Part shown: piece after piece, positions 39,838 through 50,445 of the stretch
How the letters are laid out: the number at the start of each line of letters is the position of its first letter
Position numbering within the stretch: position 1 is the stretch's first letter
Assembly (NCBI GenBank): GCA_017307865.1
Contig: JAFKGE010000022.1
Location: 1 to 64,000 of the forward strand
Origin: Burkholderiales bacterium
Lineage (GTDB): Bacteria; Pseudomonadota; Gammaproteobacteria; Burkholderiales; Burkholderiaceae_C
DNA: 64,000 bases
Direction: 5' to 3'
Translations under genes and position numbers: made by a program
The notes under the pieces: model-generated
What the model saw: the letters and a program-made list of their open reading frames with translations, nothing else
Told to the model about the DNA's origin: nothing
Database searches by the model: none

Positions 39838-41604
39838 ATGCACTTCCTGACCCAGCCGCCCCGCTTCCTTTTCTTCACCGGCAAAGGGGGCGTCGGCAAG
39901 ACCTCCATCGCCTGCGCCACGGCCGTGCAACTGGCAACCCAGGGCAAGCGTGTGCTGCTCGTCAGCACCGACCCGGCCTCCAACGTGGGGCAGGTGTTCG
40001 GTGAGACGATCGGCAACCGCATCACGGCGATTTCTGCCATACCGAAGCTGTGGGCGCTGGAGATCGACCCGCAGGCGGCGGCGCAGGCCTACCGCGACCG
40101 CATCGCCGGGCCGGTGCGTGGCGTGCTGCCCGACGACGTGGTGCGCGGCATCGAGGAATCCCTGTCGGGCGCCTGCACCACGGAAATTGCCGCCTTCGAC
40201 GAGTTCACGGCCTTGCTGACCGATGCGGCGCTGACGCAGGACTACGAACACATCATTTTCGACACGGCCCCCACCGGCCACACCATCCGCCTGCTGCAAC
40301 TGCCGGGCGCATGGAGTGGCTTTCTGGAAGCAGGCAAAGGCGATGCGTCGTGCCTGGGGCCGCTGGCAGGCCTGGAAAAACAGCGCAGCCAGTACAAGGC
40401 TGCGGTAGAGGCGTTGGCCGACCCTCTGCGCACCCGGATGGTGTTGGTGGCCCGTGCGCAGCGCCCCACGCTGCGCGAGGCGGCGCGCACCCATGAAGAA
40501 CTGGCCGCCATCGGCCTGTCGCAGCAATACCTGGTCATCAACGGCGTATTCCCTGCCGGCGAGGCCGCAAACGACGCTCTGGCCACAGCCATCTACCGAA
40601 GAGAGCAGGCCACACTGGCGGCCATTCCGCAGGTACTCCAAGCCTTGCCTCGGGATCAAATCGCGCTCAAGCCGTTCAACCTTGTGGGCCTTGATGCGCT
40701 ACATCATCTGTTGATCGATACCGACATCACGCATAGCCCTGCCGCCATCGAGCTGCCCGACCAGATCAATGCGCCAGACTTGTCCGCCCTGGTCGATGAG
40801 ATCGCCGCCGATGGACACGGGCTGGTCATGGTGATGGGCAAGGGCGGTGTGGGCAAAACCACGCTGGCTGCCGCCATCGCCGTAGAGTTGTCCAGCCGCG
40901 GCCTGCCCGTGCACCTGACCACATCCGACCCGGCCGCGCATCTGGCCGATACGCTGGAAGGTTCACTGCCCAATCTGGCGCTCAGTCGCATCGATCCCCA
41001 GGAAGCCACGGCGCGCTATCGCCAGCATGTGATGGACACCAAGGGTGCGCAGCTCGATGCCGAAGGCCGCGCGCTGCTGGAAGAAGACCTGCGCTGGCCC
41101 TGCACCGAGGAAATCGCGGTGTTCCAGGCGTTCTCCCGCGCCATCCGCGAAGGGGGCAGGAAGTTCGTGGTGATGGACACCGCGCCCACGGGCCACACCT
41201 TGCTGCTGCTCGACGCCACCGGCGCCTACCACCGCGACATCGCCCGGCAGATGGGCGAGACGGGCGTTCACTTCACGACGCCGATGATGCAGTTGCAAGA
41301 CCCGAAGCAGACCAAGGTGCTTATCGTCACCCTGGCCGAAACCACGCCCGTGCTGGAAGCGGCGAACCTGCAAGACGACCTGCGCCGCGCGGGGATTGAA
41401 CCCTGGGCCTGGGTCGTCAATAACAGTGTGGCGGCCGCGCACCCGCAGTCCCAGCTACTGCGCCAGCGCGCGCGCAACGAACTGCGCGAAATTGACGCCG
41501 TGGTCACGCTACATGCCCGGCGCCACGCCGTCGTGCCGCTGCTGACCGAGGAGCCGGTGGGGGTGGAGCGTCTGCGGGCTTTGGCGAACTGGAAAGCGTC
41601 ATGA
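39838..41604 (+). CDS. arsA: Arsenite-stimulated ATPase ArsA
   Basis: ATPase (588 aa) that energises arsenite export. Two homologous halves each have a deviant Walker A: FFTGKGGVGKTS near residue 14 and VMGKGGVGKTTLA near 335. Signature motifs DTAPTGHTIRLLQLPGAW and DTAPTGHTLLLLDATG, one per half, are both intact. The start is ATG at 39838 with GAGGAGAG just upstream. It overlaps acr3 by 4 nt, consistent with coupled translation and complex formation with the ArsD chaperone. Confidence 0.96.
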   Translation: MHFLTQPPRFLFFTGKGGVGKTSIACATAVQLATQGKRVLLVSTDPASNVGQVFGETIGNRITAISAIPKLWALEIDPQAAAQAYRDRIAGPVRGVLPDDVVRGIEESLSGACTTEIAAFDEFTALLTDAALTQDYEHIIFDTAPTGHTIRLLQLPGAWSGFLEAGKGDASCLGPLAGLEKQRSQYKAAVEALADPLRTRMVLVARAQRPTLREAARTHEELAAIGLSQQYLVINGVFPAGEAANDALATAIYRREQATLAAIPQVLQALPRDQIALKPFNLVGLDALHHLLIDTDITHSPAAIELPDQINAPDLSALVDEIAADGHGLVMVMGKGGVGKTTLAAAIAVELSSRGLPVHLTTSDPAAHLADTLEGSLPNLALSRIDPQEATARYRQHVMDTKGAQLDAEGRALLEEDLRWPCTEEIAVFQAFSRAIREGGRKFVVMDTAPTGHTLLLLDATGAYHRDIARQMGETGVHFTTPMMQLQDPKQTKVLIVTLAETTPVLEAANLQDDLRRAGIEPWAWVVNNSVAAAHPQSQLLRQRARNELREIDAVVTLHARRHAVVPLLTEEPVGVERLRALANWKAS

Positions 41605-42680
41605 GCCAAGGCAGCCCGCCATCCATGAGCCTGTTCGAGCGTTACCTGAGCCTGTGGGTGCTGCTGTGCATCGTCTGCGGCATCGCGCTGGGTCAGTTCG
41701 CTCCAGGCGTGTTCCAGGCCATCGGCCGCATGGAGATCGCCCAGGTCAACCTGCCCGTGGGCCTGCTGATCTGGATCATGATCATCCCGATGCTGCTCAA
41801 GGTGGACTTCGGTGCCCTCGGCCAGGTCAGGCAGCACTGGCGCGGCATCGGCGTGACGTTGTTCGTCAATTGGGCCGTCAAGCCGTTCTCGATGGCCTTG
41901 CTGGCCTGGATCTTCATTCGCCAGGTCTTCGCGCCCTGGCTGCCGGCCGACCAACTCGACAGCTACGTGGCCGGCCTGATCCTGCTGGCCGCCGCGCCCT
42001 GCACGGCCATGGTGTTCGTCTGGAGCCGGCTGACCGGGGGCGACCCGGCGTTCACGCTGTCGCAGGTGGCGCTGAACGACACCATCATGGTGTTCGCCTT
42101 CGCGCCTCTCGTCGGCCTGCTGCTCGGGCTGTCCGCGATCACGGTGCCGTGGGATACCTTGCTGGTGTCGGTGCTGTTGTACATCGTCATCCCGGTCATC
42201 CTCGCGCAGCTCTGGCGCCGCGCGCTGCTGCGCCGTGGTCAAGCAGCGTTCGACCAGGCGCTGGAGCGCATCGGGCCGCTGTCGATCGCGGCGCTGCTGC
42301 TCACGCTGGTGCTGCTGTTCGCCTTCCAGGGCGAGGCCATCCTACGCCAGCCGCTGGTCATCGCCATGCTGGCCGTGCCGATCCTGATCCAGGTGCTCTT
42401 CAACTCTGGCCTGGCCTACTGGCTCAACCGCAAGGCGGGCGAGCAGCACAGCATTGCCTGCCCCTCGGCGCTGATCGGCGCCAGCAACTTCTTCGAGTTG
42501 GCCGTGGCGGCCGCCATCAGCCTGTTCGGCTTCCAGTCCGGCGCGGCGCTGGCCACCGTGGTCGGCGTGCTGATCGAGGTACCGGTGATGCTGCTGGTGG
42601 TGCGGATCGTCAACCAGAGCAAAGGCTGGTACGAATGCGACCCGGATCTCGCCAGCAGACAAGCGGCACGTCACCCATGA
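41601..42680 (+). CDS. acr3: Arsenite efflux transporter Acr3
   Basis: Arsenite exporter of the Acr3 (BASS) family (359 aa) with ten predicted helices. It shows SLWVLLCIVCGIALGQFAPGVF, the conserved APCTAMVFVWSRLTGGDP with the essential cysteine, and ALIGASNFFELAVAAAISLFGFQSGAALATVVGVLIEVPVML. It pairs with ArsA through a 4-nt overlap. It ends 12 nt before the 3' end of tRNA-Met on the other strand, so the operon abuts a typical island attachment site. Confidence 0.96.
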   Translation: MSQGSPPSMSLFERYLSLWVLLCIVCGIALGQFAPGVFQAIGRMEIAQVNLPVGLLIWIMIIPMLLKVDFGALGQVRQHWRGIGVTLFVNWAVKPFSMALLAWIFIRQVFAPWLPADQLDSYVAGLILLAAAPCTAMVFVWSRLTGGDPAFTLSQVALNDTIMVFAFAPLVGLLLGLSAITVPWDTLLVSVLLYIVIPVILAQLWRRALLRRGQAAFDQALERIGPLSIAALLLTLVLLFAFQGEAILRQPLVIAMLAVPILIQVLFNSGLAYWLNRKAGEQHSIACPSALIGASNFFELAVAAAISLFGFQSGAALATVVGVLIEVPVMLLVVRIVNQSKGWYECDPDLASRQAARHP

Positions 42681-42692
42681 GGCGCATCACCG

Positions 42693-42769
42693 TGGTAGGG
42701 CGTGTTGGACTTGAACCAACGACCAAGGGATTATGAGTCCCCTGCTCTGACCAACTGAGCTAACGCCCC
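42693..42769 (-). tRNA. tRNA-Met (CAT)
   Basis: 77-nt cloverleaf starting GGGGCGTTAGCTCAGTTGG. The anticodon loop ACTCATAA carries CAT. The T arm is TTGGTTCAAGTCCAAC, and the acceptor GGGGCGT pairs with ACGCCCT (G-U at the end), followed by encoded ACCA. The T-arm context and D arm (AGCTCAGTTGGTCAGAGC) fit the elongator methionine tRNA. Confidence 0.93.
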
Positions 42770-42783
42770 GACCGGGGCCGATT

Positions 42784-43800
42784 CTAGGGGCTGCCCGGCT
42801 TGCCCTGGCTGAGCGCGTTGCTCACCAGGCGCGAGGTGATATCCACGATCTGGATCATGCGGTCGTAGTGCATGCGCGTGGGGCCGATGACGCCCAGGGT
42901 ACCGACCACCTGGCCATCGACCTCGTAGGGCGCGCTGACCACCGACAGCTCTTCCACCGGCACGGTCTGGCTTTCGCCGCCGATGAAGATGCGCACGCCC
43001 TCGGCCTGCATGGACACGTCCAGCAACCGCATCAGCTGCGCCTTCTGCTCGAAAAGGTCGAACGCGCGGCGCAGCTGGCTCATGTCGCTCGAAAAATCGC
43101 TCACGGCCAGCAGGTTGCGCTCGCCCGAGATGACCACCTCGCCCTGCCCCTGGCTGGCCGCCTCGGAGCCGACCTGCACCGCCGCCTGCATCAACGTGGC
43201 GATCTCGGCGCGCAGGCGGTCGACCTCCTGCGTCAGGCGCGCGCGCACCTGCTCGAAGGTCATGCCGGAGAAATTGGCGTTGAGGTAGTTGGAGGCCTGC
43301 GTCAGCTCCGATCCCGAATAGTCTGCCTCGGTGAACAGCACGCGGTTTTGCACGTCGCCATCGGGCGCCACCATGATGAGCAGCAGGCGCCGCTCCGACA
43401 GGCGCAGGAACTCGATGTGGTGGAACACCGTGCTGCGCCGCGGCGCCATCACCACGCCGACGAACTGCGACAGGTTGGACAGCAACTGGGCCGCGCTGGC
43501 AATGACCTTTTGCGGCTGCTCGGCGGGCAGCTCGGGTGCCCTCAGCTGGGCGCGCTGCGCGGTCAACATGGTGTCGACAAACAGACGGTAGCCGCGCGCC
43601 GTGGGCACGCGCCCGGCCGAGGTGTGAGGCGAGGCGATCAGGCCCAACTCTTCCAGGTCCGACATCACGTTGCGGATGGTGGCCGGCGACAAATCGAGCC
43701 CCGAGGCCCGCGACAGCGTGCGCGAACCCACGGGTTGGCCGTCGGCGATGTAGCGCTCGATCAGGGTCTTGAGCAGTCGCCGCGACCGGTCATCGAGCAT
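42784..43800 (-). CDS. hrcA: Heat-inducible transcription repressor HrcA
   Basis: Repressor of class I heat-shock genes via CIRCE (338 aa). The winged-helix N-terminus [20 protein letters not shown] with [29 protein letters not shown] is diagnostic. The C-terminal inhibition domain includes [20 protein letters not shown]. The start is ATG at 43800; an upstream in-frame ATG at 43860 would add 20 residues not typical of the family. No CIRCE inverted repeat is visible in front. It is divergent from nadK. Confidence 0.94.
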   Translation of the reverse strand: MLDDRSRRLLKTLIERYIADGQPVGSRTLSRASGLDLSPATIRNVMSDLEELGLIASPHTSAGRVPTARGYRLFVDTMLTAQRAQLRAPELPAEQPQKVIASAAQLLSNLSQFVGVVMAPRRSTVFHHIEFLRLSERRLLLIMVAPDGDVQNRVLFTEADYSGSELTQASNYLNANFSGMTFEQVRARLTQEVDRLRAEIATLMQAAVQVGSEAASQGQGEVVISGERNLLAVSDFSSDMSQLRRAFDLFEQKAQLMRLLDVSMQAEGVRIFIGGESQTVPVEELSVVSAPYEVDGQVVGTLGVIGPTRMHYDRMIQIVDITSRLVSNALSQGKPGSP

Positions 43801-43877
43801 GGAGCCGGGGGATTTCACCAGTTCAATCTGCACGAAAAAGAGGCCGTCATCGCGGCCCATTATGATGTAATTTCCTC

Positions 43878-44774
43878 ATGGCCCTGAAGTTCACGCGCGT
43901 TGCCCTGGTGGGCAAATATCAGGACGCTTCCAGCGCGTCGGCGGCGCAGCCGGCGCGCGAGCTGATGACCGAGATCGGCACCTTTTTGCAGCAGCAGGGC
44001 TGCCAGGTCAGCCTCGAAGATCGCACCGCGGCCAGCACCGGCCTGACACAGTTTCAGGCGCTCGACCTGGCGGGCATCGGTGCCCAGTGCGAGCTGTGCG
44101 TGGTGGTGGGCGGCGACGGCACCATGCTCGGCGTGGGCCGCGAGCTGGCGCGCCACGGCACGCCCTTGATCGGCATCAACCAGGGGCGCCTGGGCTTCAT
44201 CACCGACATCCCGCTGGGCGACTACGCGCGGCTGCTGCCGGCCATGCTGGCGGGCGCCTTCGAGGACGATCCTCGCGCGCTGATGCAAGGCTGGGTCAAG
44301 CGCGAGGGCGCCTGCGTGTTCGAGGCCCTGGCCATGAACGACGTGGTGGTCAACCGCGGCGCGGCCTCGGGCATGGTCGAGCTGAGCGTCGAGGTGGACG
44401 GGCACTTCGTGGCCAACTACCGTGCCGACGGCATCATCATCGCCACGCCCACGGGTTCGACGGCCTACTCGCTGTCGGCCGGCGGGCCGCTGCTGCACCC
44501 GCTGCTGCCGGGCTTGGCGCTGGTGCCCATCTCGCCGCACGCGCTGTCCAACCGGCCCATCGTGCTGGCCGACCCGGGCGAGATCGCCATCGAGATCGTG
44601 GCCGCACGCGACGCCAGCGCCAGCTTCGACATGCAGACCCTCACCTCGCTGCACCGCGGCGACCGCATCATCGTGCGCCGCAGCGAGCACCGTGCGCGCT
44701 TTTTGCACCCCCAGGGCTGGAGCTACTTCGACACCTTGCGCGAAAAACTGCACTGGAACAAGGGCGGCAGCTGA
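43878..44774 (+). CDS. nadK: NAD kinase
   Basis: Phosphorylates NAD to NADP (298 aa). It shows the [11 protein letters not shown] loop, [14 protein letters not shown], and [25 protein letters not shown] with the [27 protein letters not shown] signature. The start is ATG at 43878, divergent from hrcA by 77 nt and 4 nt before recN. The hrcA-nadK-recN order is usual in this group. Confidence 0.97.
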   Translation: MALKFTRVALVGKYQDASSASAAQPARELMTEIGTFLQQQGCQVSLEDRTAASTGLTQFQALDLAGIGAQCELCVVVGGDGTMLGVGRELARHGTPLIGINQGRLGFITDIPLGDYARLLPAMLAGAFEDDPRALMQGWVKREGACVFEALAMNDVVVNRGAASGMVELSVEVDGHFVANYRADGIIIATPTGSTAYSLSAGGPLLHPLLPGLALVPISPHALSNRPIVLADPGEIAIEIVAARDASASFDMQTLTSLHRGDRIIVRRSEHRARFLHPQGWSYFDTLREKLHWNKGGS

Positions 44775-44778
44775 AGCC

Positions 44779-46497
44779 ATGGCACTGCGTCACCTCAGCC
44801 TGCGCGACTTCGTCATCGTGCCCGTCCTCGAACTGGAGTTGCAGGCCGGCTTCTCGGTGCTGACGGGCGAGACCGGCGCCGGCAAATCCATCCTGATCGA
44901 CGCGCTGCAGTTGGTGCTGGGCGGCCGCGGCGACGCGCTGTGGGTGCGCGAGGGCCAGGCGCGCTGCGAGATCAGCGCCGAGTTCGACGCCCCGCCCGCC
45001 TGCACGTCCTGGCTGCAGGCCAACGGCATGGACAGCGCCGACGGCGCCCTGCTGCTGCGCCGCAGCATCGACCGCGCCGGCCGCAGCCGCGCCTGGATCA
45101 ACGGCTCGGCCGCCACGGTGGCGCAGCTGCGCGAGCTGAGCGAGCAATTGCTGGACATCCACGGCCAGCACGCCTGGCAAAGCCTCACCCGCCCGGCCGC
45201 GGTGCGCGCCCTGCTGGACGCCTACGCCGGCGTCGATGGCGCGCCGCTGCTGGCGGCCTGGCAGGACTGGCAGCAGGCGCAGGCGGCGCTGGATGCGGCG
45301 CGCCGCGCGCAAGACAGCCTGGCCCAGGAGCGCGAGCGCCTGCTGTGGCAGATCGGCGAGCTGGACAAGCTGGCGCCGCGCGAGGGCGAATGGGACGAGC
45401 TGAGCCAGCAGCACGCGCGCCTGTCCAACGCGCAGAGCCTGATCGACGCCGCGCTGGCTGCCAGCCGCGCGCTGGAAAGCGACGAGGACGAGGGCGGCGC
45501 GCTGTCGGCCCTGGCGCAGGCCCAGGAGGCCCTGCAGGCCTCGGCCGCGATCGAGCCCGAGTTCGGCGCCCTGCTCGAACCCTTGCAAGCCGCCGAGGCC
45601 CAACTGCGCGACGCCGCGCGCAGCCTGCACGCCTATCTGCGGCGCGCCAACCCCGACCCCGAGCAGTTGGCCGCGCTGGACGAGCGCATCGGCCAATGGC
45701 ATGCGCTGGCGCGCCGTCATCGCCGCCCGCCCGCCGAGCTGCCCGGCCTGCTGGCCGGCTGGCGCGCCGAACTGGAGCGCCTGGAATCGGCCGGCGATCT
45801 GCAGCAGTTGCAAGCCCGGCTGGAGCAGGCCCGATCCGCCTACAACAGCTTGGCCGGCCAGATCAGCCGCGCCCGCGCGCAGGCTGCGCCGCGCCTCTCG
45901 GCTGCGGTCACGGCGGCCATGCAGGAGCTGGGCATGGCCGGCGGCGCCTTCGAGGTGCAGCTGGAGCGCCTGCCGACGCCGGCCGCGCACGGGCTGGAAA
46001 GCGCGCAATTCCTCGTCGCCGCGCACGCCGGCGTCACTGCGCGTGCCATCGACCGCGTGGCCTCGGGCGGCGAGCTGTCGCGCCTGTCGCTGGCCATCGC
46101 CGTCACCACCAGCACGCTGGGCCCGGCCGCCACGCTGATCTTCGACGAGGTCGACGCCGGCGTGGGCGGCGCCGTGGCCGCCACCGTGGGCCGCCTGCTG
46201 CAGCGCCTGGGGCGCGATCGCCAGGTGCTGTGCGTCACGCACCTGCCGCAGGTGGCCGCCTGCGCCGACCATCACCTGCGTGTCAGCAAGGCCACGGCCG
46301 GCGACGGCAGCCCGCAAAGCCAGGTCGCCCCCATCGCCGGTGCCGCGCGCACGCAGGAGCTGGCGCGCATGCTGGGTGGTGAGCAGATCACCCCCGCCAC
46401 CCTGGCGCACGCGCAGGAGCTGCTGGAGCAGGCAAGGCCTGCGCCCGCCAGCGCCACCCATGCCCGCCCCGCGGGCCGCCGTGGCGTCCGTGTCTGA
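44779..46497 (+). CDS. recN: DNA repair protein RecN
   Basis: SMC-like double-strand-break repair ATPase (572 aa). Walker A is [15 protein letters not shown] (about residues 34-48). A long Gln/Ala-rich coiled coil occupies about 150-380. The C-terminal half has the signature [15 protein letters not shown] and Walker [14 protein letters not shown]. The start is ATG at 44779 ([14 protein letters not shown]). It ends 10 nt before rapZ. Confidence 0.96.
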   Translation: MALRHLSLRDFVIVPVLELELQAGFSVLTGETGAGKSILIDALQLVLGGRGDALWVREGQARCEISAEFDAPPACTSWLQANGMDSADGALLLRRSIDRAGRSRAWINGSAATVAQLRELSEQLLDIHGQHAWQSLTRPAAVRALLDAYAGVDGAPLLAAWQDWQQAQAALDAARRAQDSLAQERERLLWQIGELDKLAPREGEWDELSQQHARLSNAQSLIDAALAASRALESDEDEGGALSALAQAQEALQASAAIEPEFGALLEPLQAAEAQLRDAARSLHAYLRRANPDPEQLAALDERIGQWHALARRHRRPPAELPGLLAGWRAELERLESAGDLQQLQARLEQARSAYNSLAGQISRARAQAAPRLSAAVTAAMQELGMAGGAFEVQLERLPTPAAHGLESAQFLVAAHAGVTARAIDRVASGGELSRLSLAIAVTTSTLGPAATLIFDEVDAGVGGAVAATVGRLLQRLGRDRQVLCVTHLPQVAACADHHLRVSKATAGDGSPQSQVAPIAGAARTQELARMLGGEQITPATLAHAQELLEQARPAPASATHARPAGRRGVRV

Positions 46498-46507
46498 GCA
46501 TGACCCC

Positions 46508-47371
46508 ATGAGCACCGAACTGGTGGTCATCACCGGCATGTCCGGCTCGGGCAAGTCGGTGGCCCTGCACGCGCTCGAAGACGCGGGCTACTACTGCGTG
46601 GACAACCTGCCACCCGAGTTGCTCAAGCCCTTCGTCTCGATCGAGGACGGCCTGAAGGCCAGCAAGCTGGCCATCGCCATCGACGTGCGCAGCAGCCGCG
46701 CCCTGCCCCAGCTGCCGCTGCTGCTGCACAGCCTGCGCGACAGCGGCATCGACTTGCGCCTGATCTTTCTGGACGCCAGCGACGAGACGCTGGTGCGGCG
46801 CTTTTCCGAAACGCGCCGGCGCCACCCGCTGTCCAAACCGAGCGACGCCGATGCCCAGGCCGGGCTGATGCAGGCCATTGCGCGCGAGCGCGAGCTGCTG
46901 GCCGACCTGCGCGAGCGCTCGCACCTGATCGACACCAGCCAGCTGCGGCCGGCGCAACTGCTGGACTACGTCAAGACGCTCATTGCCGCGCCCTCGGCGC
47001 CGCTCACGCTGGTGTTCGAATCCTTCGGGTTCAAGAACGGCCTCACGCTCGACGCCGACTACGTGTTCGACGTGCGCATGCTGCCCAACCCCCACTACGA
47101 CCCAGCCTTGCGCCCCCTGACCGGGCGCGACGCACCGGTGATCGCCTTTCTGGAGCAGCATGCCGAGGTGGCGCTGATGTTCGATCAGATCGCCCACTTT
47201 CTGCAGACCTGGCTGCCGGCCATGGAGCGCGACCACCGCAGCTACGTCACGGTGGCCATCGGCTGCACGGGCGGGCAGCACCGCTCGGTCTACTTCGTCG
47301 AGCGCCTGGCGGCGCATTTCAGCGACCGCTGGCTGGCCCTCAAGCGCCACCGCGAGCTGGACAAGCGCTGA
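46508..47371 (+). CDS. rapZ: RNase adapter protein RapZ (YvcJ family)
   Basis: Nucleotide- and RNA-binding regulator of GlmS/cell-envelope metabolism in enterobacteria (287 aa). Walker A is [16 protein letters not shown] at about residues 10-25. [30 protein letters not shown] and the C-terminal [19 protein letters not shown] and [12 protein letters not shown] motifs are all present. The start is ATG at 46508. Its last 32 nt overlap the 3' end of mutY on the opposite strand. Confidence 0.95.
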   Translation: MSTELVVITGMSGSGKSVALHALEDAGYYCVDNLPPELLKPFVSIEDGLKASKLAIAIDVRSSRALPQLPLLLHSLRDSGIDLRLIFLDASDETLVRRFSETRRRHPLSKPSDADAQAGLMQAIARERELLADLRERSHLIDTSQLRPAQLLDYVKTLIAAPSAPLTLVFESFGFKNGLTLDADYVFDVRMLPNPHYDPALRPLTGRDAPVIAFLEQHAEVALMFDQIAHFLQTWLPAMERDHRSYVTVAIGCTGGQHRSVYFVERLAAHFSDRWLALKRHRELDKR

Positions 47372-48428
47372 CCTCGGGTTGGGACAGAAACCGGCGCACC
47401 GGCGCCGGCAGGCCCAGTCGCGGCCAGTCCGACGCGGCAAACCAGGCACCAGCCTCGCCCAGCGTCGTGGCGCTTTTCACAACCCCGCTCATCACATGGA
47501 TGTGCAATTCCCGGTGCGTCAGGATATGCGTGAACGGCGGGTGTTCGACCACCGACGCTTGCCCTGCCTGGGCCAAGCCATGCAAAGCCCGCGCGCGGGT
47601 ATCGAATGCGGGCAGGCAGTGCAGGCCGGCCCAGATGCCATGCGGCGGGCGGCGCTCCAGCCAGACCCGCCCCTGCTCGTCCACGGCGTGCAGCAGCCAC
47701 AGGGCCACCACCGGGCGCGGCGCGGCCTTGCGGGTCTTGACGGGGTAGCGCTGCGGATTGCCCTGCAGATGTGCCCGGCACCCGCTGGCCAAGGGGCAGC
47801 GCCCGCATTGCGGCTGCCGCGGCAGGCATACCGTGGCGCCCAGGTCCATCAGGCCCTGGGTATACGCTGGCATGCTCGTCCGCAGCCGCGTGGTCGGCAG
47901 CACAGACTCGGCACGCTCCCACAGGGCCCGCACGGCAGCGGCCTGGGCCAGGTCGTCGTCGACGGCCCACACGCGCGCCAGCACGCGCTTGACGTTGCCG
48001 TCCAGGATCGCGCTGCGCTCGCCGAAGCAGAAGGCCGCAATGGCTGCCGCCGTCGAGCGGCCGATGCCGGGCAAGGTCGCCAGCACGGTAGCCTGCGTCG
48101 GAAACTGGCCGCCGAAATCGGCCACCACCCGCTGCGCGCAGCGGTGCAGCTGGCGCGCACGGCTGTAGTAGCCCAGGCCGCTCCACAGGGCCAGCACTTC
48201 ATCTTCGCTGGCTTGCGCCAGGGCGGCCACGTCGGCGAAGCGCTGCAGAAAGCGCGGGTAGTAGGCCAGCACCGTCGTCACCTGCGTCTGCTGCAGCATG
48301 ATTTCCGACAGCCACACGCGGTAGGGGTCGCGCGTGCCCTGCCAGGGCAGGTCGTGGCGGCCGTGCCGGTGCTGCCAGGCAATCACCCGCGCGGCAAAAT
48401 CGCCGCGCTCGTTCGGGGCCGCTCTCAC
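47340..48428 (-). CDS. mutY: A/G-specific adenine glycosylase
   Basis: Removes adenine opposite 8-oxoguanine (362 aa). It shows [25 protein letters not shown] with the catalytic Glu, the HhH motif [17 protein letters not shown] with Asp in GNVKRVLAR, and the iron-sulfur loop C-x6-C-x2-C-x5-C ([17 protein letters not shown]). A NUDIX-like C-terminal half follows ([18 protein letters not shown]). The start is GTG at 48428, whose GTGA overlaps the stop of the dynamin-like gene; no better start exists. It is convergent with and overlaps rapZ. MutM is encoded 2 kb away. Confidence 0.94.
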   Translation of the reverse strand: MRAAPNERGDFAARVIAWQHRHGRHDLPWQGTRDPYRVWLSEIMLQQTQVTTVLAYYPRFLQRFADVAALAQASEDEVLALWSGLGYYSRARQLHRCAQRVVADFGGQFPTQATVLATLPGIGRSTAAAIAAFCFGERSAILDGNVKRVLARVWAVDDDLAQAAAVRALWERAESVLPTTRLRTSMPAYTQGLMDLGATVCLPRQPQCGRCPLASGCRAHLQGNPQRYPVKTRKAAPRPVVALWLLHAVDEQGRVWLERRPPHGIWAGLHCLPAFDTRARALHGLAQAGQASVVEHPPFTHILTHRELHIHVMSGVVKSATTLGEAGAWFAASDWPRLGLPAPVRRFLSQPEVSACPARGGA

Positions 48429-50401
48429 GCGAGGGCGGTTTCGACGGCCTGGCCGCTGCGAGCGGGCGCCGCCGAGCTCTGCAGCTCGCGCACCATGCGC
48501 CCCAGCCGAAGCTCGCGCGCCTGCAAGCTCTGCAGTTGCTGGTCGAGCTCGGCCAGCCGGGAGTCCAGGTTGCTGGCCGCGTCCTGTATGCGCTGGATGG
48601 TTTCGATGCGGCGGCTGAAGGCCCGGCGTCGCTCGCGCAGTTCCACATCCAGTTGCCCGGACGCGGCCTTGTTCCACAACTCGATCTCGCCCACGGCGGT
48701 TTCAAAAATGGCCCGCACGCGGGCGAACAGCGATCGGATCAGCTTGTCGGTGAACTCGGCGCGCACCAGATGCAGCAGGTTGCCGACACCGAGGTACTGC
48801 ACGTGGCTTTGCTCCACCGCCGCAAGCTCGCTCTCGAGCCGGTGCAGATCGGGCGCGGGCGGCACCTGCAACGAGAAGCCATGCTCGGTGTTGAGCGTGC
48901 GAAAGGCGCTGCCCAGCATGGCGTCGATCTCGCCCACCTGCCCGGTCACGCGGCGCACCACGGCGCGCAGCCGATCGAAGCCTTCGGCATACACCTTGCG
49001 AACGCCCAGCTTGAGACCCGGTTCGCGCAAGGCCGCGCTCAGGCCCGCCAGCTCGCTCTTGATGCTGGCGCTGCTCAGCAGGGCAAACACCTCGCGCAGC
49101 AGCTTGACGTGAACCGAGCGCACGGCCAGCACGCCGGCGGCGCTGCGGTCGAAGGTTTGCTTCTCGTCCTCGACGCGCCGACGCATGTGCCGGATGACCG
49201 CGTGGTTCTTGCCGCGCAGGCCCTTGAGCTCCTGCACCTGCTCGACCCATTCGCGCCGCTGCACGCCGATCACGCGCAGGGCGTCGGCCTGCAGGCGCTC
49301 CAGGCCGCGGTGTACCGCCTGCTCCAGCGCCTGCTGGCGCTCGCCCAGCGCCATGCGCGCCAGCAGGGCTTCGAAGGCCGGCAGGCGGCTGTCCTGCAGC
49401 AGCGCGGCTTCGCCGCGCACCTTGGCCAACAAACCCTTTTGCGCCGACAAGGCCACGACCTGGTCCGCATCGACATGCAACGTCTGCGCGGTCGACGCGC
49501 ATTGCCGCGCGATCTCCGCCTCGATCTGCTCGGGCGTGCGCAGCCCGTCCCACAGCGCGTCGATCTTGTTGAGCACCACCATCTGCGCGCCGATGCCGCT
49601 GCGTGCCGGCGCCAGGTGTTCCTGCCAGATGGCCAGGTCGGAGCGGGTCACGCCGGTGTCGGCACCCAGCACGAACACCACGGCCTGGGCCTGCGCGATC
49701 AGGTTCACGGTCAGCTCGGGCTCGGCGCCGATCGCGTTCAGGCCCGGGGTGTCCAGCACCACCAGGCCCTGCTTGAGCAAGGGGTGCGCCATGTTGATCA
49801 GCGCATGCCGCCAGCGCGGCACCTCGACCAGCCCCTGGGCATCGACGGGCGGGTTGTCCTGCGGATGCTCGTCGTGCCAAAAGCCCAGCGCCCGCGCCTG
49901 CTCGACGGACACGAGGTTCACCTCGGCGACCTTCTCCATCGCGCCCGCCAGCTGCGCCGGATCGTTCACGTCCAGATCCACCCGCGTCCACTGCTCGGGC
50001 ACCAGGCGCCATTCCATCAGCGCCTGCGGCTGCAGGCGCGTTTCGATCGGCAGCAGGCGCAGGCACGGCGGCACGCTGGCGTCATGGCCCAGCTCGGTCG
50101 GGCACATGGTGGTGCGCCCCGCGCTGGCCGGCATGATGCGTCGGCCATAGCCGGCAAAGAACACCGCGTTGATGAGCTCGGATTTGCCGCGCGAAAACTC
50201 GGCCACGAAGGCCACCATCAGCTTGTCGGACTGCAGTTGCTCGGTCAGCCGCTGCAAGCCCTCGCTGGCGCCGCCGTCCAGCAGTTGCTGCTCGTGCAGC
50301 CAGTCGCCCAGCACCTTCAGGCGCAGCGCCGTCTCGCGCCGCCACGCCCCGTGCTGGTCAAACTGCTCGTTGAATCCGGCCACCGCCGCGCCCGTTTGCA
50401 T
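48425..50401 (-). CDS. Dynamin-family GTPase
   Basis: Large bacterial dynamin-like GTPase (658 aa). G1 is AEFSRGKSELIN (about 67-78), followed by RTTMCPTELG (G2), VLDTPGLNAIG (G3) and VLNKIDALWD (G4). After the G domain comes a long helical stalk with coiled-coil character to the C-terminus (RLAELDQQLQSLQARELRLG). A membrane or nucleoid function is typical for the family. Its stop overlaps the GTG start of mutY, so the two genes are translationally coupled, a linkage recurring in these bacteria as far as I recall. The start is ATG at 50401. Confidence 0.85.
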   Translation of the reverse strand: MQTGAAVAGFNEQFDQHGAWRRETALRLKVLGDWLHEQQLLDGGASEGLQRLTEQLQSDKLMVAFVAEFSRGKSELINAVFFAGYGRRIMPASAGRTTMCPTELGHDASVPPCLRLLPIETRLQPQALMEWRLVPEQWTRVDLDVNDPAQLAGAMEKVAEVNLVSVEQARALGFWHDEHPQDNPPVDAQGLVEVPRWRHALINMAHPLLKQGLVVLDTPGLNAIGAEPELTVNLIAQAQAVVFVLGADTGVTRSDLAIWQEHLAPARSGIGAQMVVLNKIDALWDGLRTPEQIEAEIARQCASTAQTLHVDADQVVALSAQKGLLAKVRGEAALLQDSRLPAFEALLARMALGERQQALEQAVHRGLERLQADALRVIGVQRREWVEQVQELKGLRGKNHAVIRHMRRRVEDEKQTFDRSAAGVLAVRSVHVKLLREVFALLSSASIKSELAGLSAALREPGLKLGVRKVYAEGFDRLRAVVRRVTGQVGEIDAMLGSAFRTLNTEHGFSLQVPPAPDLHRLESELAAVEQSHVQYLGVGNLLHLVRAEFTDKLIRSLFARVRAIFETAVGEIELWNKAASGQLDVELRERRRAFSRRIETIQRIQDAASNLDSRLAELDQQLQSLQARELRLGRMVRELQSSAAPARSGQAVETALA

Positions 50402-50445
50402 GATCGCGCCATCTTATCGCCTCGCGCGGCGGCGTCGGCACGCCA

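Noticed and set aside
42693-42769. tRNA-Met as an integration site for the arsenic block
   Set aside because: No integrase gene and no direct repeat of the tRNA 3' end could be found at the other side of the operon, so an island claim is not supported by the window alone.
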